Shown here piece after piece: positions 29,577 through 36,766 of a stretch of 36,766 nucleotides of DNA; the stretch's first letter is position 1, and each line of letters begins with the position of its first letter. Under the pieces are notes generated by a model that worked only from the letters and a program-made list of their open reading frames with translations, had not been told where the DNA came from and searched no databases. This DNA is from Nonomuraea zeae (GTDB taxonomy: Bacteria > Actinomycetota > Actinomycetes > Streptosporangiales > Streptosporangiaceae). A program made the position numbers and the translations under genes. The DNA is taken from positions 1-36,766 of the forward strand of contig NZ_VCKX01000110.1 in the NCBI RefSeq assembly GCF_005889725.1. Direction: 5' to 3'.

Positions 29577-30794
29577 TCACCAGCGGACCGGGACCTCGCG
29601 AAGTCCGCCGACGAGGAGACCTTCGACGCGCCGCAGGTCCCGCTCCGGCACGGCCAGCTCCAGGGTCGGCAGCTTGCGCAGCAGCGTCTCCAGCACGACC
29701 TGCAGCTCGGTGCGGGCCAGCGCCTGGCCGAGGCAGGAGTGCGGGCCGGCGCCGAAGGTCAGGTGCGGGTTGGGGCTGCGGCCGAGGTCCATGTCGTCGG
29801 CGCCGGCGAAGACGCTCTCGTCGCGGTTCGCGGCCGGCATGCTGCACAGGACGGTGGTGCCGGCCGGCAGCGTACGGCCGTCGATCTCGACGTCCTCGGT
29901 GAGGTAGCGGCGCAGGCCGAAGCCGAGGTTGGTGTCGAAGCGCAGCGACTCCTCCACGGCGGTGCGCACGAGGGAGGGGTCGGCGAGCAGCCGCTCCCAC
30001 CGGGTGCGGTCCACCAGGAGCATGGCCACCATCTTGCCGATCATGTTGGCGGTGGTCTCGTGCCCGGCGACCAGCAGCCCCATCGCGGTGCTGAGCAGCT
30101 GGGCGTCGGTCAGCCCCTGGCCCCCTTCCTCGCCCTCCTTGATCAGCATGCCGATCAGGTCGTCGGTCGGGGTGGCGCGCTTGGCGGCGACATGGCCGGA
30201 CATGTACTGGGTGAACTCGCCCATGCCCTTGCCGGTCTCCTCGCGGGAGTAGCGGGAGGTGCTCAGCATCATGTCCGACCAGCGGGAGAAGCGGTCCCGG
30301 TCTTCGGCCGGCACGCCGAGCATGTCGCAGATCACGTACACCGGCAGCGGGAAGCCGACCCCGGCCTTGAGGTCGGCGGGCGCGCCGCCGCGCACCATGT
30401 CGTCGATGAGCCGCTCGGCGATCTCGGTCATGCCGGGGCGCAGGGCCGCCATCCGCTTGGCGGTGAAGTACTTGCCGACGAGCCGCCGCCACTGCTGGTG
30501 TCCCTCGCCCCGGTCCGGGACGGACGAGGCCATGTCGCCGTTGGCGGCGGCACCGCCCGATCCCTCCGTGGTCACCCGGGCGGCGTTGTCGCCGGCGGTG
30601 GGGCGGGCGAAGCGCGGGTCGGACAGCAGGCCCTTGACGTCCTTGTGCAGGGTCAGCAGCTTGGCGTGGTCGCCGCTGGGCAGCTCGACGGTGGCCACCG
30701 GGCACTTGGCGCGCAGCCGCTCCCACTCGGCGGGCGCAGACAGCGCGGTCTCATACGGCAGCGGGTAGGGCAGGACTTCCTCGTTCTGGCTCAT
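29577..30794 (-). CDS. cytochrome P450
   Basis: A 405-residue bacterial class I P450. Helix I carries LLVAGHETTAN (oxygen-activation AGxET), the ExxR motif is EESLR, and the heme-binding loop is FGAGPHSCLG with C354 as thiolate ligand. It needs an external ferredoxin and reductase, which the window does not encode. The length, and LRRYLTEDVEIDGRTLPAGT, fit the CYP105/107-like groups that hydroxylate macrolides, terpenes or xenobiotics; I cannot name a subfamily. AGGGAGA precedes the ATG at 30794. It is divergent from a marR gene, with IRs of ATGCAC/GTGCAT type between them, so it is probably de-repressed by the MarR ligand, perhaps its substrate. Confidence 0.93.
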   Translation of the reverse strand: MSQNEEVLPYPLPYETALSAPAEWERLRAKCPVATVELPSGDHAKLLTLHKDVKGLLSDPRFARPTAGDNAARVTTEGSGGAAANGDMASSVPDRGEGHQQWRRLVGKYFTAKRMAALRPGMTEIAERLIDDMVRGGAPADLKAGVGFPLPVYVICDMLGVPAEDRDRFSRWSDMMLSTSRYSREETGKGMGEFTQYMSGHVAAKRATPTDDLIGMLIKEGEEGGQGLTDAQLLSTAMGLLVAGHETTANMIGKMVAMLLVDRTRWERLLADPSLVRTAVEESLRFDTNLGFGLRRYLTEDVEIDGRTLPAGTTVLCSMPAANRDESVFAGADDMDLGRSPNPHLTFGAGPHSCLGQALARTELQVVLETLLRKLPTLELAVPERDLRRVEGLLVGGLREVPVRW

Positions 30795-30932
30795 GCAAGG
30801 TCTCCCTCGATGCGGGACGTCGGTGCGGTGGACGCGTCTCCGTGGGGTCGGCGGGACGGCGAGGTGATCGCTCCTGAGAGTCCGTGGGACGCGGAAGCCG
30901 TCATGACCTGCACCATACACACGGACTGCATG

Positions 30933-30949
30933 ATGCACAAAAGGTGCAT
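30933..30949. promoter_or_regulatory. MarR-type operator between P450 and marR
   Basis: ATGCAC (30933-30938), AAAAG, GTGCAT (30944-30949): perfect six-base arms with a five-base spacer, a typical MarR size. Confidence 0.6.
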
Positions 30950-30969
30950 AATGCCTATTCGGAGCAGCG

Positions 30970-30990
30970 TGCACATTGACGTATCGTGCA
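30970..30990. promoter_or_regulatory. second TGCAC/GTGCA inverted repeat before marR
   Basis: TGCAC (30970-30974), 11 bases, GTGCA (30986-30990). It shares the GTGCA half-site with the first operator and lies 33 bases before the marR start, suggesting autoregulation. Confidence 0.4.
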
Positions 30991-31022
30991 GGTGAACCCA
31001 GGCACGATCGGAGGCAGCCCGA

Positions 31023-31481
31023 ATGGATGCCGAGCAGGCGGGCGCGCGCATCGAGCGCGAGCTGCTGATTCTCACGCGGCAACGCGAGCTGACCACGCCT
31101 CGCCCCGCGCTGGGTGACGACCGCCTCGAACGCAGCGCCTACGTGCTGCTCACCCGGCTCGACATACAGGGCCCCATGTCGATCGCCGACTTCGTCGAGG
31201 CGTTCGGGCTGGCCGCCTCCACCTTCAACCGCCAGACGGCCGCCCTGCTCAAGGACGGCCTGGTTGAGCGCACTCTCGACCCCAACGGCGGGATCGCCCG
31301 CAAGTTCCGCATCACGCGGAAGGGCGCCGAGCGGCTGGCCGCCGAGCGCGGCAGGCTCACCACCGGCGTCGCCAAGGTGCTGGCCGACTGGCCGTCCGAG
31401 CGTTTGGAACGTTTCGTCGCCGATCTTGAGCAGTTCAACATGGACGTCGAACGGCTCAGCGGGCGGATCTGGCCCCGCTGA
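31023..31481 (+). CDS. MarR-family regulator
   Basis: A 152-residue winged-helix protein in MarR layout: YVLLTRLDIQGPMSIADFVE, FGLAASTFNRQTAALLKDGL (recognition helix), VERTLDPNGGIARKFRITRK (wing), and dimerising N- and C-terminal helices. It is divergent from the P450 gene and shares operator sequences with it; the most likely job is to repress both until a phenolic or hydrophobic ligand binds. The ATG at 31023 follows GGAGGCAGCCCGA. Confidence 0.87.
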   Translation: MDAEQAGARIERELLILTRQRELTTPRPALGDDRLERSAYVLLTRLDIQGPMSIADFVEAFGLAASTFNRQTAALLKDGLVERTLDPNGGIARKFRITRKGAERLAAERGRLTTGVAKVLADWPSERLERFVADLEQFNMDVERLSGRIWPR

Positions 31482-31504
31482 GCCGCGAGATCGGCGTCGT
31501 GCGG

Positions 31505-31993
31505 TCAGTTGTCCCAGTTGTCGTTGCTGATCTCTTCCCAGGAGACGGGCCACTCCCGGATCTTGTTGCTGGCGAAGGCGTACTGGTTGAAGACGGCCGG
31601 GCTCGTGATCCAGCGGAAGCGCCCGATCCGGGCGTCGTAGATGTAGACCTTGGGCGAGCTGGGATCCCTGATCAGATAGGCGTCGCTCCACAGGTGGGAC
31701 CCGCCGAAGCAGCTCGACACGGTGTCGCCGGGCCACCGCGTGAGGCCGTCCCAGGTGTTCCACAGCTGGAAATAGACGGTCTCGTTGGGAATGGCGTACG
31801 CGACGCCATCAGGACCCGCCAGATAAACCCTGGTGGAGGTGCCTATCTGGAACCGCTTTCCGTGCGCCGGGCAGGCGGCCGCCGTGGCGTCCCCGGTGGG
31901 CGCGGCGATCGAGGCCCCGGCCGTTCCCGGCGACAGGGACATCCCCAAAGCGAGAACCAGGCCGGTACGGCCGAGCACGCGATTCTTGAACAC
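31505..31993 (-). CDS. secreted repeat protein (VYLxxxDG...IPN type)
   Basis: A 162-residue exported protein. The N-terminus (VFKNRVLGRTGLVLALGMSL) is a signal peptide with cleavage near AGA|S. The mature part has two related units: TRVYLAGPDGVAYAIPNETV with YFQLWNTWDG, and PKVYIYDARIGRFRWITSPA with VFNQYAF. Repeats of this VYxxxxDGxxxxIxN kind occur in extracellular proteins of several bacteria; their ligands are unknown to me. I chose the GTG at 31993 because AGGAGG lies four bases before it; an ATG at 32017 is possible. It reads in the same direction as the upstream kinase gene, 114 bases after it, so the two may share a transcript. Confidence 0.75.
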   Translation of the reverse strand: MFKNRVLGRTGLVLALGMSLSPGTAGASIAAPTGDATAAACPAHGKRFQIGTSTRVYLAGPDGVAYAIPNETVYFQLWNTWDGLTRWPGDTVSSCFGGSHLWSDAYLIRDPSSPKVYIYDARIGRFRWITSPAVFNQYAFASNKIREWPVSWEEISNDNWDN

Positions 31994-32107
31994 CGATCCT
32001 CCTGCTGCCGCGTTCATCCTTTTCCCCTGGCAGCCATTTCATAGGTCGGCTTTCGCCGGGAAAAGGACATTCACCGGACATTTCGCGGACAACAAAAGAA
32101 AAGCCTT

Positions 32108-33877
32108 TCACCCGGCGGTGGCCGCCGCGCCCACCTCTTCGTTCGACAGCGCCCGTGGCCAGACCGCCACGTCGGCGACGGCGCCCGGCCAGAAGTCCAC
32201 GGGGGTGACGTAGGTGGCACGCCCCAGGTAGAAGGGGCCGGAGGCGAGGCGTACCGGCTCGGTCAGGGCCTTGACGCCGTCCAGGCGGCCGTCGACGTAG
32301 ATCCGGATCTCGCCGGCCGGGCCGGCCTGCCGGTCGTAGACCGCGGTGAGGTGGACCCAGGTCCCGAGCTTGGCCCCCGTGGCGGCGACGACCCGTTCCG
32401 CGTCGAAGCTGTTGGTCCCGTGCACGGAGAACGTCCAGTACGAGCCCCGGGCCGGGCAGAAGCCGTCGGGCTCGTCGGCCCCGGTGCACCGCAGGTGCTG
32501 GAGCGTGTACGCGAACACGTCCTGGGTCGAGTCCTGGCTGAGCACGGCGGCGAAGGCGGAGGTCGCCGGCAGCCGGTCGATGCGGGCGCGGGCCGCGACG
32601 GTGAAGCTCCGGGCCGGATCGGCGACCGTCGTCCCGCTGGTCGCGGCGTACCCCTTGACCCCGTCGAACAGCAGCGCGCCCTCCGCCGCCGCGGGCGGGC
32701 GGCCGTCCCAGCGGGCGCCGGGGTACAGCAGCAGCTTCGAGCCGGCCGCGGAGCCGGCGGAGTCGGCGGCCTGCCTGCCCGTGCCCTCGCCGAGCCGCCA
32801 ATGGCGGCTCGGTGCGGCGGGCAGCGCCGCGGCCGGCTCCGGGCTCTTCGAGGCGGGGGCGGCCTCGGGGGTCTCCTGGGCGGCGTTGCGGAGGATCACG
32901 ACAGCGGAGGCGCCGAGGACGACCAGCACGGCGGCGGTGGCGGCGATCAGCAGGCCCTTGCGGGCGCCGCGCACTCCGGCCGGCGCGGTGGGCAGGACGG
33001 CGGGGCCCGGCCGGCCGGGCTGCTGGAGGGCGAGCTGCCGGAGCTCCGGATCGGTCACGGTGCCGTGGCCGATCAGCGTCTGCAGCACCTGGAGGGCGGT
33101 CGGCCGCTCGGCGGGGTTCTTGGCCCGGCAGCGCGCGAGCACGTCACGCAGCGGGGCGGCCAGGTCACCCAGGTCCGGCTGCTCGTGCAGGATCCGGTTG
33201 GCCACGGCGGCGAAGGGCGCCTTGCCGAAGGGCGGCCGGCCGGTCGCGGCGAAGACCACCGTGGCCGCCCAGGCGAACACGTCGGTGGCGGGGCCGGTGG
33301 GCTGCTCGTTGAACTGCTCGGGAGTCATGTACGGCGGCGTGCCGACCATGGAGTTCGTCGTCTGGCCGCCGGACTCCAGCGCGCGGGCGATGCCGAAGTC
33401 CACCACGCGCGGCCCGTCCGGGCCGATCAGGACGTTGGCCGGCTTGAAGTCCCGGTGGACCACCCGGGCGCCGTGGATCGCGGCCAGCGCGGTGATGGTG
33501 TGGGTGGCCAGCCGCTCCAGCGCGTGGCCGGTGAACACGCCGTTGCGCTCCACCGCCGCCTGTAACGACAGGCCGGGCACGTACTCGCTGACGATGTACG
33601 GGCGCTCGCCGAGGACGTCGGCGTCCAGGATCGCGGCGGTGTGGGCCTGCGGGACGCAGCGCGCGGCGTCCACCTCGCGGGCGAACCGGGCGCGGGCCTG
33701 CGGGGCCGGCAGCCCGCCGTCCCTGAGCACCTTGATGGCGACCGGCCGCCCGCCGGGGTCGCGCCCGAGGTAGACGACCCCCTGACCGCCCATCCCGAGA
33801 CGCCCCTGTACGGCGTACCGGGCGATCTGCCGGGGGTCATCGTGTTCGAGCGGAAGAAGGTTGGTTTGGTCGATCAT
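32108..33877 (-). CDS. receptor-like Ser/Thr protein kinase with extracellular LamG domain
   Basis: A 589-residue membrane kinase. Residues 18-275 are a Hanks-type kinase: glycine loop GRLGMGGQGVVYLG (25-38), K49 in VAIKVL, catalytic HRDFKPAN (141-148) and DFGIA (160-164), with GTPPYMTPEQ as the activation segment end. A linker leads to one membrane helix (KGLLIAATAAVLVVLGASAV, about 307-329). Outside, a Pro/Ala spacer is followed by a concanavalin/LamG-type domain (about 360-585: FDGVKGYAATSG, SFTVAARARI, WVHLTAVYDR, EIRIYVDGRL, FYLGRA). PASTA repeats are absent, so it is not a PknB-type wall sensor; a glycan ligand is plausible. A secreted protein gene follows on the same strand. Confidence 0.9.
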   Translation of the reverse strand: MIDQTNLLPLEHDDPRQIARYAVQGRLGMGGQGVVYLGRDPGGRPVAIKVLRDGGLPAPQARARFAREVDAARCVPQAHTAAILDADVLGERPYIVSEYVPGLSLQAAVERNGVFTGHALERLATHTITALAAIHGARVVHRDFKPANVLIGPDGPRVVDFGIARALESGGQTTNSMVGTPPYMTPEQFNEQPTGPATDVFAWAATVVFAATGRPPFGKAPFAAVANRILHEQPDLGDLAAPLRDVLARCRAKNPAERPTALQVLQTLIGHGTVTDPELRQLALQQPGRPGPAVLPTAPAGVRGARKGLLIAATAAVLVVLGASAVVILRNAAQETPEAAPASKSPEPAAALPAAPSRHWRLGEGTGRQAADSAGSAAGSKLLLYPGARWDGRPPAAAEGALLFDGVKGYAATSGTTVADPARSFTVAARARIDRLPATSAFAAVLSQDSTQDVFAYTLQHLRCTGADEPDGFCPARGSYWTFSVHGTNSFDAERVVAATGAKLGTWVHLTAVYDRQAGPAGEIRIYVDGRLDGVKALTEPVRLASGPFYLGRATYVTPVDFWPGAVADVAVWPRALSNEEVGAAATAG

Positions 33878-33922
33878 GGCACCTTTACTCGGGTCACGGT
33901 GCGAGGCAGGGGATGAGCCACG

Positions 33923-34981
33923 TCAGGCGCCCGGCGGGGTGCAGTCGAGGATGACGTGCCCTAGCGCGGTGCGGCGCGCGCTGGCCAGGCCGAGCCCGGC
34001 TCTGGCCACGAGGGCGACGTAGTCCTCGACGGTGCGTTCGCGGCCGCCGTTGAGCACGAGCATGCGCAGGTCCATCTCGGTGAACCCGGCCGGGTCGTCG
34101 GTGCTCCTGTGCGAGTCGATCACGACGACGCGTCCGTGCGGCCCGGCCGCGTCGGCGCACCGGCGCAGGATCAGCAGGGCCTCGTCGTCGCTCCAGTCGT
34201 GCACCACCCGCCTGAGCACGTACACGTCGCCGCCGGTGGGCAGCGGGTCGAAGAAGCTCTGGCCGGCGAACTCGCACCGGGCGGCCAGCCCGCGCTCGGC
34301 CAGGTGCCGCCGGCCCCGATCCACCGTGTCCGGCAGATCGACGAGCGTGGCCCTCATCTCCGGTCCGGCCCGCAGCAGCTCGGCGAGGAAGATGCCGGTG
34401 CCGCCGCCGACGTCGACCACGTGCCGCACGCCGGACCAGTCGTATCCCTCGGCCGCGTCGGTGACGTAGTCCGGTCCGGTGGCCATCAGCGCGTCGAACG
34501 ACGCCCTCATCTCCGGGTGCGCGGCGAGATAACTCCAGAGCGGGGCGCCGAAGACCGTCTCCCACCCCGGTCGCCCGGTGCGGACCGTGTGCAGCAGACC
34601 GGCGAACGCCAGGTCCATCTGCCCGCCGAAGCCGCCCAGGTCGAGTTGTGCCCGCATCCCGGAAGGATGGCCGGAGGCCAGCAGCGCGGCTGGCTCGTTG
34701 ACGGCGAACCTGCCCGGCTCCGGCTCGGTGAAGACGCCCCGGCAGACCAGATGGCGCAGCAGCCGCTCCAGCGCGTCGGCGTCGCTGCCGGACCGGCGGG
34801 CCAGCTCATCGGCGGGCACCGCGTCGCCGGCCATCAGGTCGGCCAGCCCCAGCGAGGCCGCGACTCGCACCGCCATCGGCGTGACCAGGTCGGTCACGGG
34901 GGCCAGCACTTCCCAGGCCGCTTCCCATGCCGATGGCCGGCCTTGCTCCTCGTGATCGTCTCCGGTGCTGATCACGGCCAC
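33923..34981 (-). CDS. SAM-dependent O-methyltransferase
   Basis: A 352-residue methyltransferase of the plant/polyketide O-methyltransferase type. It has a dimerisation domain (LVTPMAVRVAASLGLADLMA, LLRHLVCRGVFTEPEPGRF), SAM motif VVDVGGGTGIFLAELL (188-203), DLPDTVDRGRRHLAERGL, and catalytic VVHDWSDDEA (H261). Relatives such as DnrK/TcmO-like enzymes methylate aromatic polyketides or phenazine-like compounds. GAGGAAGG precedes the GTG at 34981 closely; a GTG two codons on is better spaced. It is divergent from PaaX with 114 bases between starts. It is not a recent copy of the other methyltransferase in the window: motifs are shared, but the rest differs. Confidence 0.9.
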   Translation of the reverse strand: MAVISTGDDHEEQGRPSAWEAAWEVLAPVTDLVTPMAVRVAASLGLADLMAGDAVPADELARRSGSDADALERLLRHLVCRGVFTEPEPGRFAVNEPAALLASGHPSGMRAQLDLGGFGGQMDLAFAGLLHTVRTGRPGWETVFGAPLWSYLAAHPEMRASFDALMATGPDYVTDAAEGYDWSGVRHVVDVGGGTGIFLAELLRAGPEMRATLVDLPDTVDRGRRHLAERGLAARCEFAGQSFFDPLPTGGDVYVLRRVVHDWSDDEALLILRRCADAAGPHGRVVVIDSHRSTDDPAGFTEMDLRMLVLNGGRERTVEDYVALVARAGLGLASARRTALGHVILDCTPPGA

Positions 34982-35095
34982 GGCCTTCCTCTAGCGGGAT
35001 CAAGGCTTGCCCGCCGGAAAAATTACCACGCGCCCGGTCGCCGGGAAATGTCGTGAAAGGGGTTGGACGGTGGGCGTTATCGTGTCTTCGTGACG

Positions 35096-35941
35096 ATGCC
35101 GAGCAGCGATACCGAAGGGCCGGAATCGAGGTCCACCCGACCTCGGGCCTTCATCGTCACCACCTACGGCTTGTACGCCCGCGAGGTCGGCGGCTGGATC
35201 AGCGTGTCCGCGCTCATCCAGCTGATGGGCCAGCTCGACGTCGACGCGCCGTCGGTGCGTTCGGCCATCTCCCGGCTGAAGCGCCGGGGCCTGCTGGAGG
35301 CGCGCAAGGTCAACGGCTCGGCCGGGTACGGCCTGTCGCGCCAGGCCAGGGAGATCCTGGACGAGGGCGATCAGCGGATCTTCGGCCGCCGCCGGGCCGA
35401 GCTGGCGGACGGCTGGCTGCTCGCGGTCTTCAGCGTCCCGGAGGCTCAGCGGCAGCAGCGGCACCTGCTGCGGTCACGGCTGAGCTGGCTCGGGTTCGGC
35501 GTGACGGCGTCGGGGGTGTGGATCGCGCCGCACTACCTGTACGAGGAGACCCGCGAGGTGCTGGAGCGCCACGACCTGTCGGGTTACGTGGACCTGTTCC
35601 GCGCCGACTACCTGGCCTTCGGGGACGTCGCCGAGCTGGTGGCCCAGTGGTGGGACCTCGACGGGCTGCAACGGCTCTACGACGAGTTCCTGAGCTCGTT
35701 CTTCCCCGTACGGGACCGCTGGCGGCGAGCCGACGCCGGCAGCGACGCCGAGGCGTTCGGCGACTATGCGCGGGTGCTGACCGAGTGGCGGCGGCTGCCG
35801 TTCCTCGACCCGGGCCTGCCGCCGGAGCTCCTGCCGCCCGACTGGCACGGGGCGCGCGCGGCGGCGCTGTTCGACGAGCTCCGGGAGAAGCTGACCGAGC
35901 GCGCGCACCGCTTCGCCACCTCGGTGATCGAGGAACACTAG
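35096..35941 (+). CDS. PaaX-family transcriptional regulator
   Basis: A 281-residue regulator. The N-terminal winged helix (FIVTTYGLYAREVGGWISVS, then VRSAISRLKRRGLLEAR) and the C-terminal PaaX domain (SWLGFGVTASGVWIAPHY, DLSGYVDLFRADYLAF, YDEFLSSFFPV) match the family, whose type member represses phenylacetate breakdown and responds to phenylacetyl-CoA. No paa genes are in the window, although acyl-CoA ligands are likely. The ATG at 35096 is chosen; a GTG at 35090 and a TTG at 35063 (behind AAAGGGG) are alternatives. It faces RidA tail to tail, and an FAH-type catabolic gene starts at the right edge, a possible target. Confidence 0.88.
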   Translation: MPSSDTEGPESRSTRPRAFIVTTYGLYAREVGGWISVSALIQLMGQLDVDAPSVRSAISRLKRRGLLEARKVNGSAGYGLSRQAREILDEGDQRIFGRRRAELADGWLLAVFSVPEAQRQQRHLLRSRLSWLGFGVTASGVWIAPHYLYEETREVLERHDLSGYVDLFRADYLAFGDVAELVAQWWDLDGLQRLYDEFLSSFFPVRDRWRRADAGSDAEAFGDYARVLTEWRRLPFLDPGLPPELLPPDWHGARAAALFDELREKLTERAHRFATSVIEEH

Positions 35942-35959
35942 AGCCGGGCGCCTTCGCGC

Positions 35960-36379
35960 CTATGGCGTGCCGGCGATGAGCCGCTCCTCGGGGATGACGG
36001 CGACTCCCAGGATCTCGATCATCGCCTCCGGCTGCCACAGGGCGGTGCAGCCGATGCCGGCCATGGCCGGGTAGACGGGCCCCGCGAGCTCGCGCCAGGC
36101 GCGGCCGATCTCCTTGCCGTGCGCCTGGTAGTCGGGGATGTCCGTCAGGTACAGCGTGATGCTGACCAGGTCCTCCGGCCGGCCACCCACCTCGCGCAGC
36201 GTGGCGAGGAGATTGCCGAAGGCCTGGCGGAACTGCTCGACGATGCCGCCTTCGACGATCTTCATGTTCTGGTCGAGCGCGGTCTGGCCGCCGAGATGGA
36301 GCGTGTTGCCGACCAGGGTGCCGTGCGAGTAGCCGCTCGGGACCGGCAGCTGGGCCGGGTTGACAGGAATCGGGGTCAT
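35960..36379 (-). CDS. RidA-like (YjgF/UK114) family protein
   Basis: A 139-residue protein of the Rid family: HGTLVGNTLHLGGQTALDQN, FRQAFGNLLATLREVGGRPE, DLVSITLYLTDIPDY and a C-terminal MIEILGVAVIPEE. RidA proper hydrolyses reactive enamines/imines and needs an Arg in the (V/A)xRLPK...VEIEA segment; here that position reads TALWQPEAMIEI, with Leu for Arg. So it is likely one of the Rid subfamilies without deaminase activity, which occur in catabolic clusters. GGAGG precedes the ATG at 36379. It is divergent from the FAH-type gene and probably shares its operator. Confidence 0.85.
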   Translation of the reverse strand: MTPIPVNPAQLPVPSGYSHGTLVGNTLHLGGQTALDQNMKIVEGGIVEQFRQAFGNLLATLREVGGRPEDLVSITLYLTDIPDYQAHGKEIGRAWRELAGPVYPAMAGIGCTALWQPEAMIEILGVAVIPEERLIAGTP

Positions 36380-36438
36380 CACGCCTCCGTCGAGTGAGGT
36401 CCGCTGTGGCCGGGCAGCCGCGGCAGCGGTATTGACTT

Positions 36439-36469
36439 TATATGACGTACGTGAAAAAAACGCCATATA
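36439..36469. promoter_or_regulatory. AT-rich operator between RidA-like and FAH-type genes
   Basis: TATATGACGT (36439-36448), 11 bases, ACGCCATATA (36460-36469): nine of ten arm positions pair. A perfect ACGTACGT (36445-36452) overlaps the left arm. The site stands out in GC-rich DNA and can regulate both divergent genes. Confidence 0.55.
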
Positions 36470-36502
36470 CCAACGTAGAGACGTCCGGTTGGAGGCGCGA
36501 GC

Positions 36503-36766
36503 ATGAGGTTTGCCACGTTGACCGAGGCAGACGGCCGTACGACGGCGGCGGTCAGCCTCGACGGCGGCTGGCGCCGGCTGCCGGCGCCGCACCTGTCGGC
36601 CTACCTCGCGGCCTTCCACGACCGGCCGGTGGCCGGCCTGGCCGGCGAGGAGATCGAGGGCCGCCACATGGCGCTGCCGCTCCCCGAACCGGGGAAGGTC
36701 ATCTGCTGCGGCCTGAACTACGCCGACCACATCGCCGAGACGGGACGCGACCTGCCCGCCCACCCC
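36503..36766 (+). CDS. fumarylacetoacetate-hydrolase-family protein (5' part only)
   Basis: The first 88 codons of a gene cut by the window edge. It starts MRFATLTEADGRTTAAVSLD, continues through the usual variable N-terminal domain, and enters the catalytic domain at PEPGKVICCGLNYADHIAET, the conserved entry motif of FAH-family hydrolases and isomerases (2-hydroxyhepta-2,4-diene-1,7-dioate type). The enzyme would split or isomerise a diketo acid from aromatic or sugar breakdown. GGTTGGAGG precedes the ATG. It is divergent from the RidA-like gene; together with PaaX they may mark the edge of a catabolic cluster to the right. Confidence 0.87.
   Translation, partial: MRFATLTEADGRTTAAVSLDGGWRRLPAPHLSAYLAAFHDRPVAGLAGEEIEGRHMALPLPEPGKVICCGLNYADHIAETGRDLPAHP

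Noticed and set aside
29265..30995. Long plus-strand frame antisense to the P450 gene
   Set aside because: Most of it is the antisense of a gene with clear heme and helix I motifs; only its first part overlaps real TPR remnants.
1..36766. CRISPR array, tRNA, rRNA, insertion sequence or attachment site
   Set aside because: No regularly spaced repeats, cloverleaf sequences, transposase motifs or flanking duplications were seen.

Overview
The window is GC-rich actinobacterial DNA. The gene families (a SARP regulator with NB-ARC and TPR domains, an ECF41 sigma factor, an F420-type oxidoreductase, PaaX, a Ser/Thr kinase with an extracellular lectin-like domain, Tat- and Sec-exported proteins, GTG starts, TACG-rich codons) fit Streptosporangiales, for example a Nonomuraea-like organism. 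That placement is inference. No rRNA, tRNA, CRISPR array, intact insertion sequence or origin was seen. The layout is a patchwork of one- to three-gene units, many divergent around palindromic operators, with several decayed genes between them: accessory chromosome rather than core.

Left part (1-6.5 kb): a cut-off membrane protein; a DUF433/DUF5615 toxin-antitoxin pair with overlapping genes; a broken gene of unknown family (one stop, one frameshift) just ahead of a conserved hypothetical; a two-gene unit of a tiny membrane protein and a membrane-anchored Mrr-type nuclease, facing a zinc-binding HNH nuclease across a strong hairpin; and a MazG/PRA-PH-like hydrolase. Nucleases, a toxin pair and a nucleotide-cleaning enzyme together look like a small defence-type neighbourhood, but no known system is complete.

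Middle (6.5-21 kb): a glutaryl-CoA-type acyl-CoA dehydrogenase; a large SARP regulator divergent from a Tat-exported TagC-like beta-propeller; a Trp/Lys-rich secreted protein behind a perfect leader hairpin; a class C beta-lactamase-fold esterase; a small HTH protein; a ThuA plus Gfo/Idh/MocA sugar operon behind two matched 27-bp palindromes; a pyridoxamine-oxidase-fold enzyme; a secreted phospholipase A2 overlapping a DUF1772 membrane protein; and an ECF41 unit. In the ECF41 unit, two exact TGTCACA-N16-CGTC promoters lie before a short-chain dehydrogenase and before sigJ, and the sigJ leader holds what looks like the decayed start of the epimerase gene that often accompanies such sigma factors.

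Right part (20.5-36.8 kb): a reduced cytochrome-b-like membrane protein; a DUF4132 protein; a DUF2867-like gene and a TetR gene sharing twin operators; a secreted endonuclease/phosphatase-family protein; an O-methyltransferase with a probable 5' frameshift and a hairpin over its ribosome binding site; a serine hydrolase fused to a separate helical domain; a P450 divergent from a MarR regulator; a secreted repeat protein beside a receptor-like kinase; a second O-methyltransferase divergent from PaaX; and RidA divergent from a truncated fumarylacetoacetate-hydrolase gene. The P450, the two methyltransferases and the SARP suggest tailoring of small molecules, but no polyketide or peptide synthase is present.
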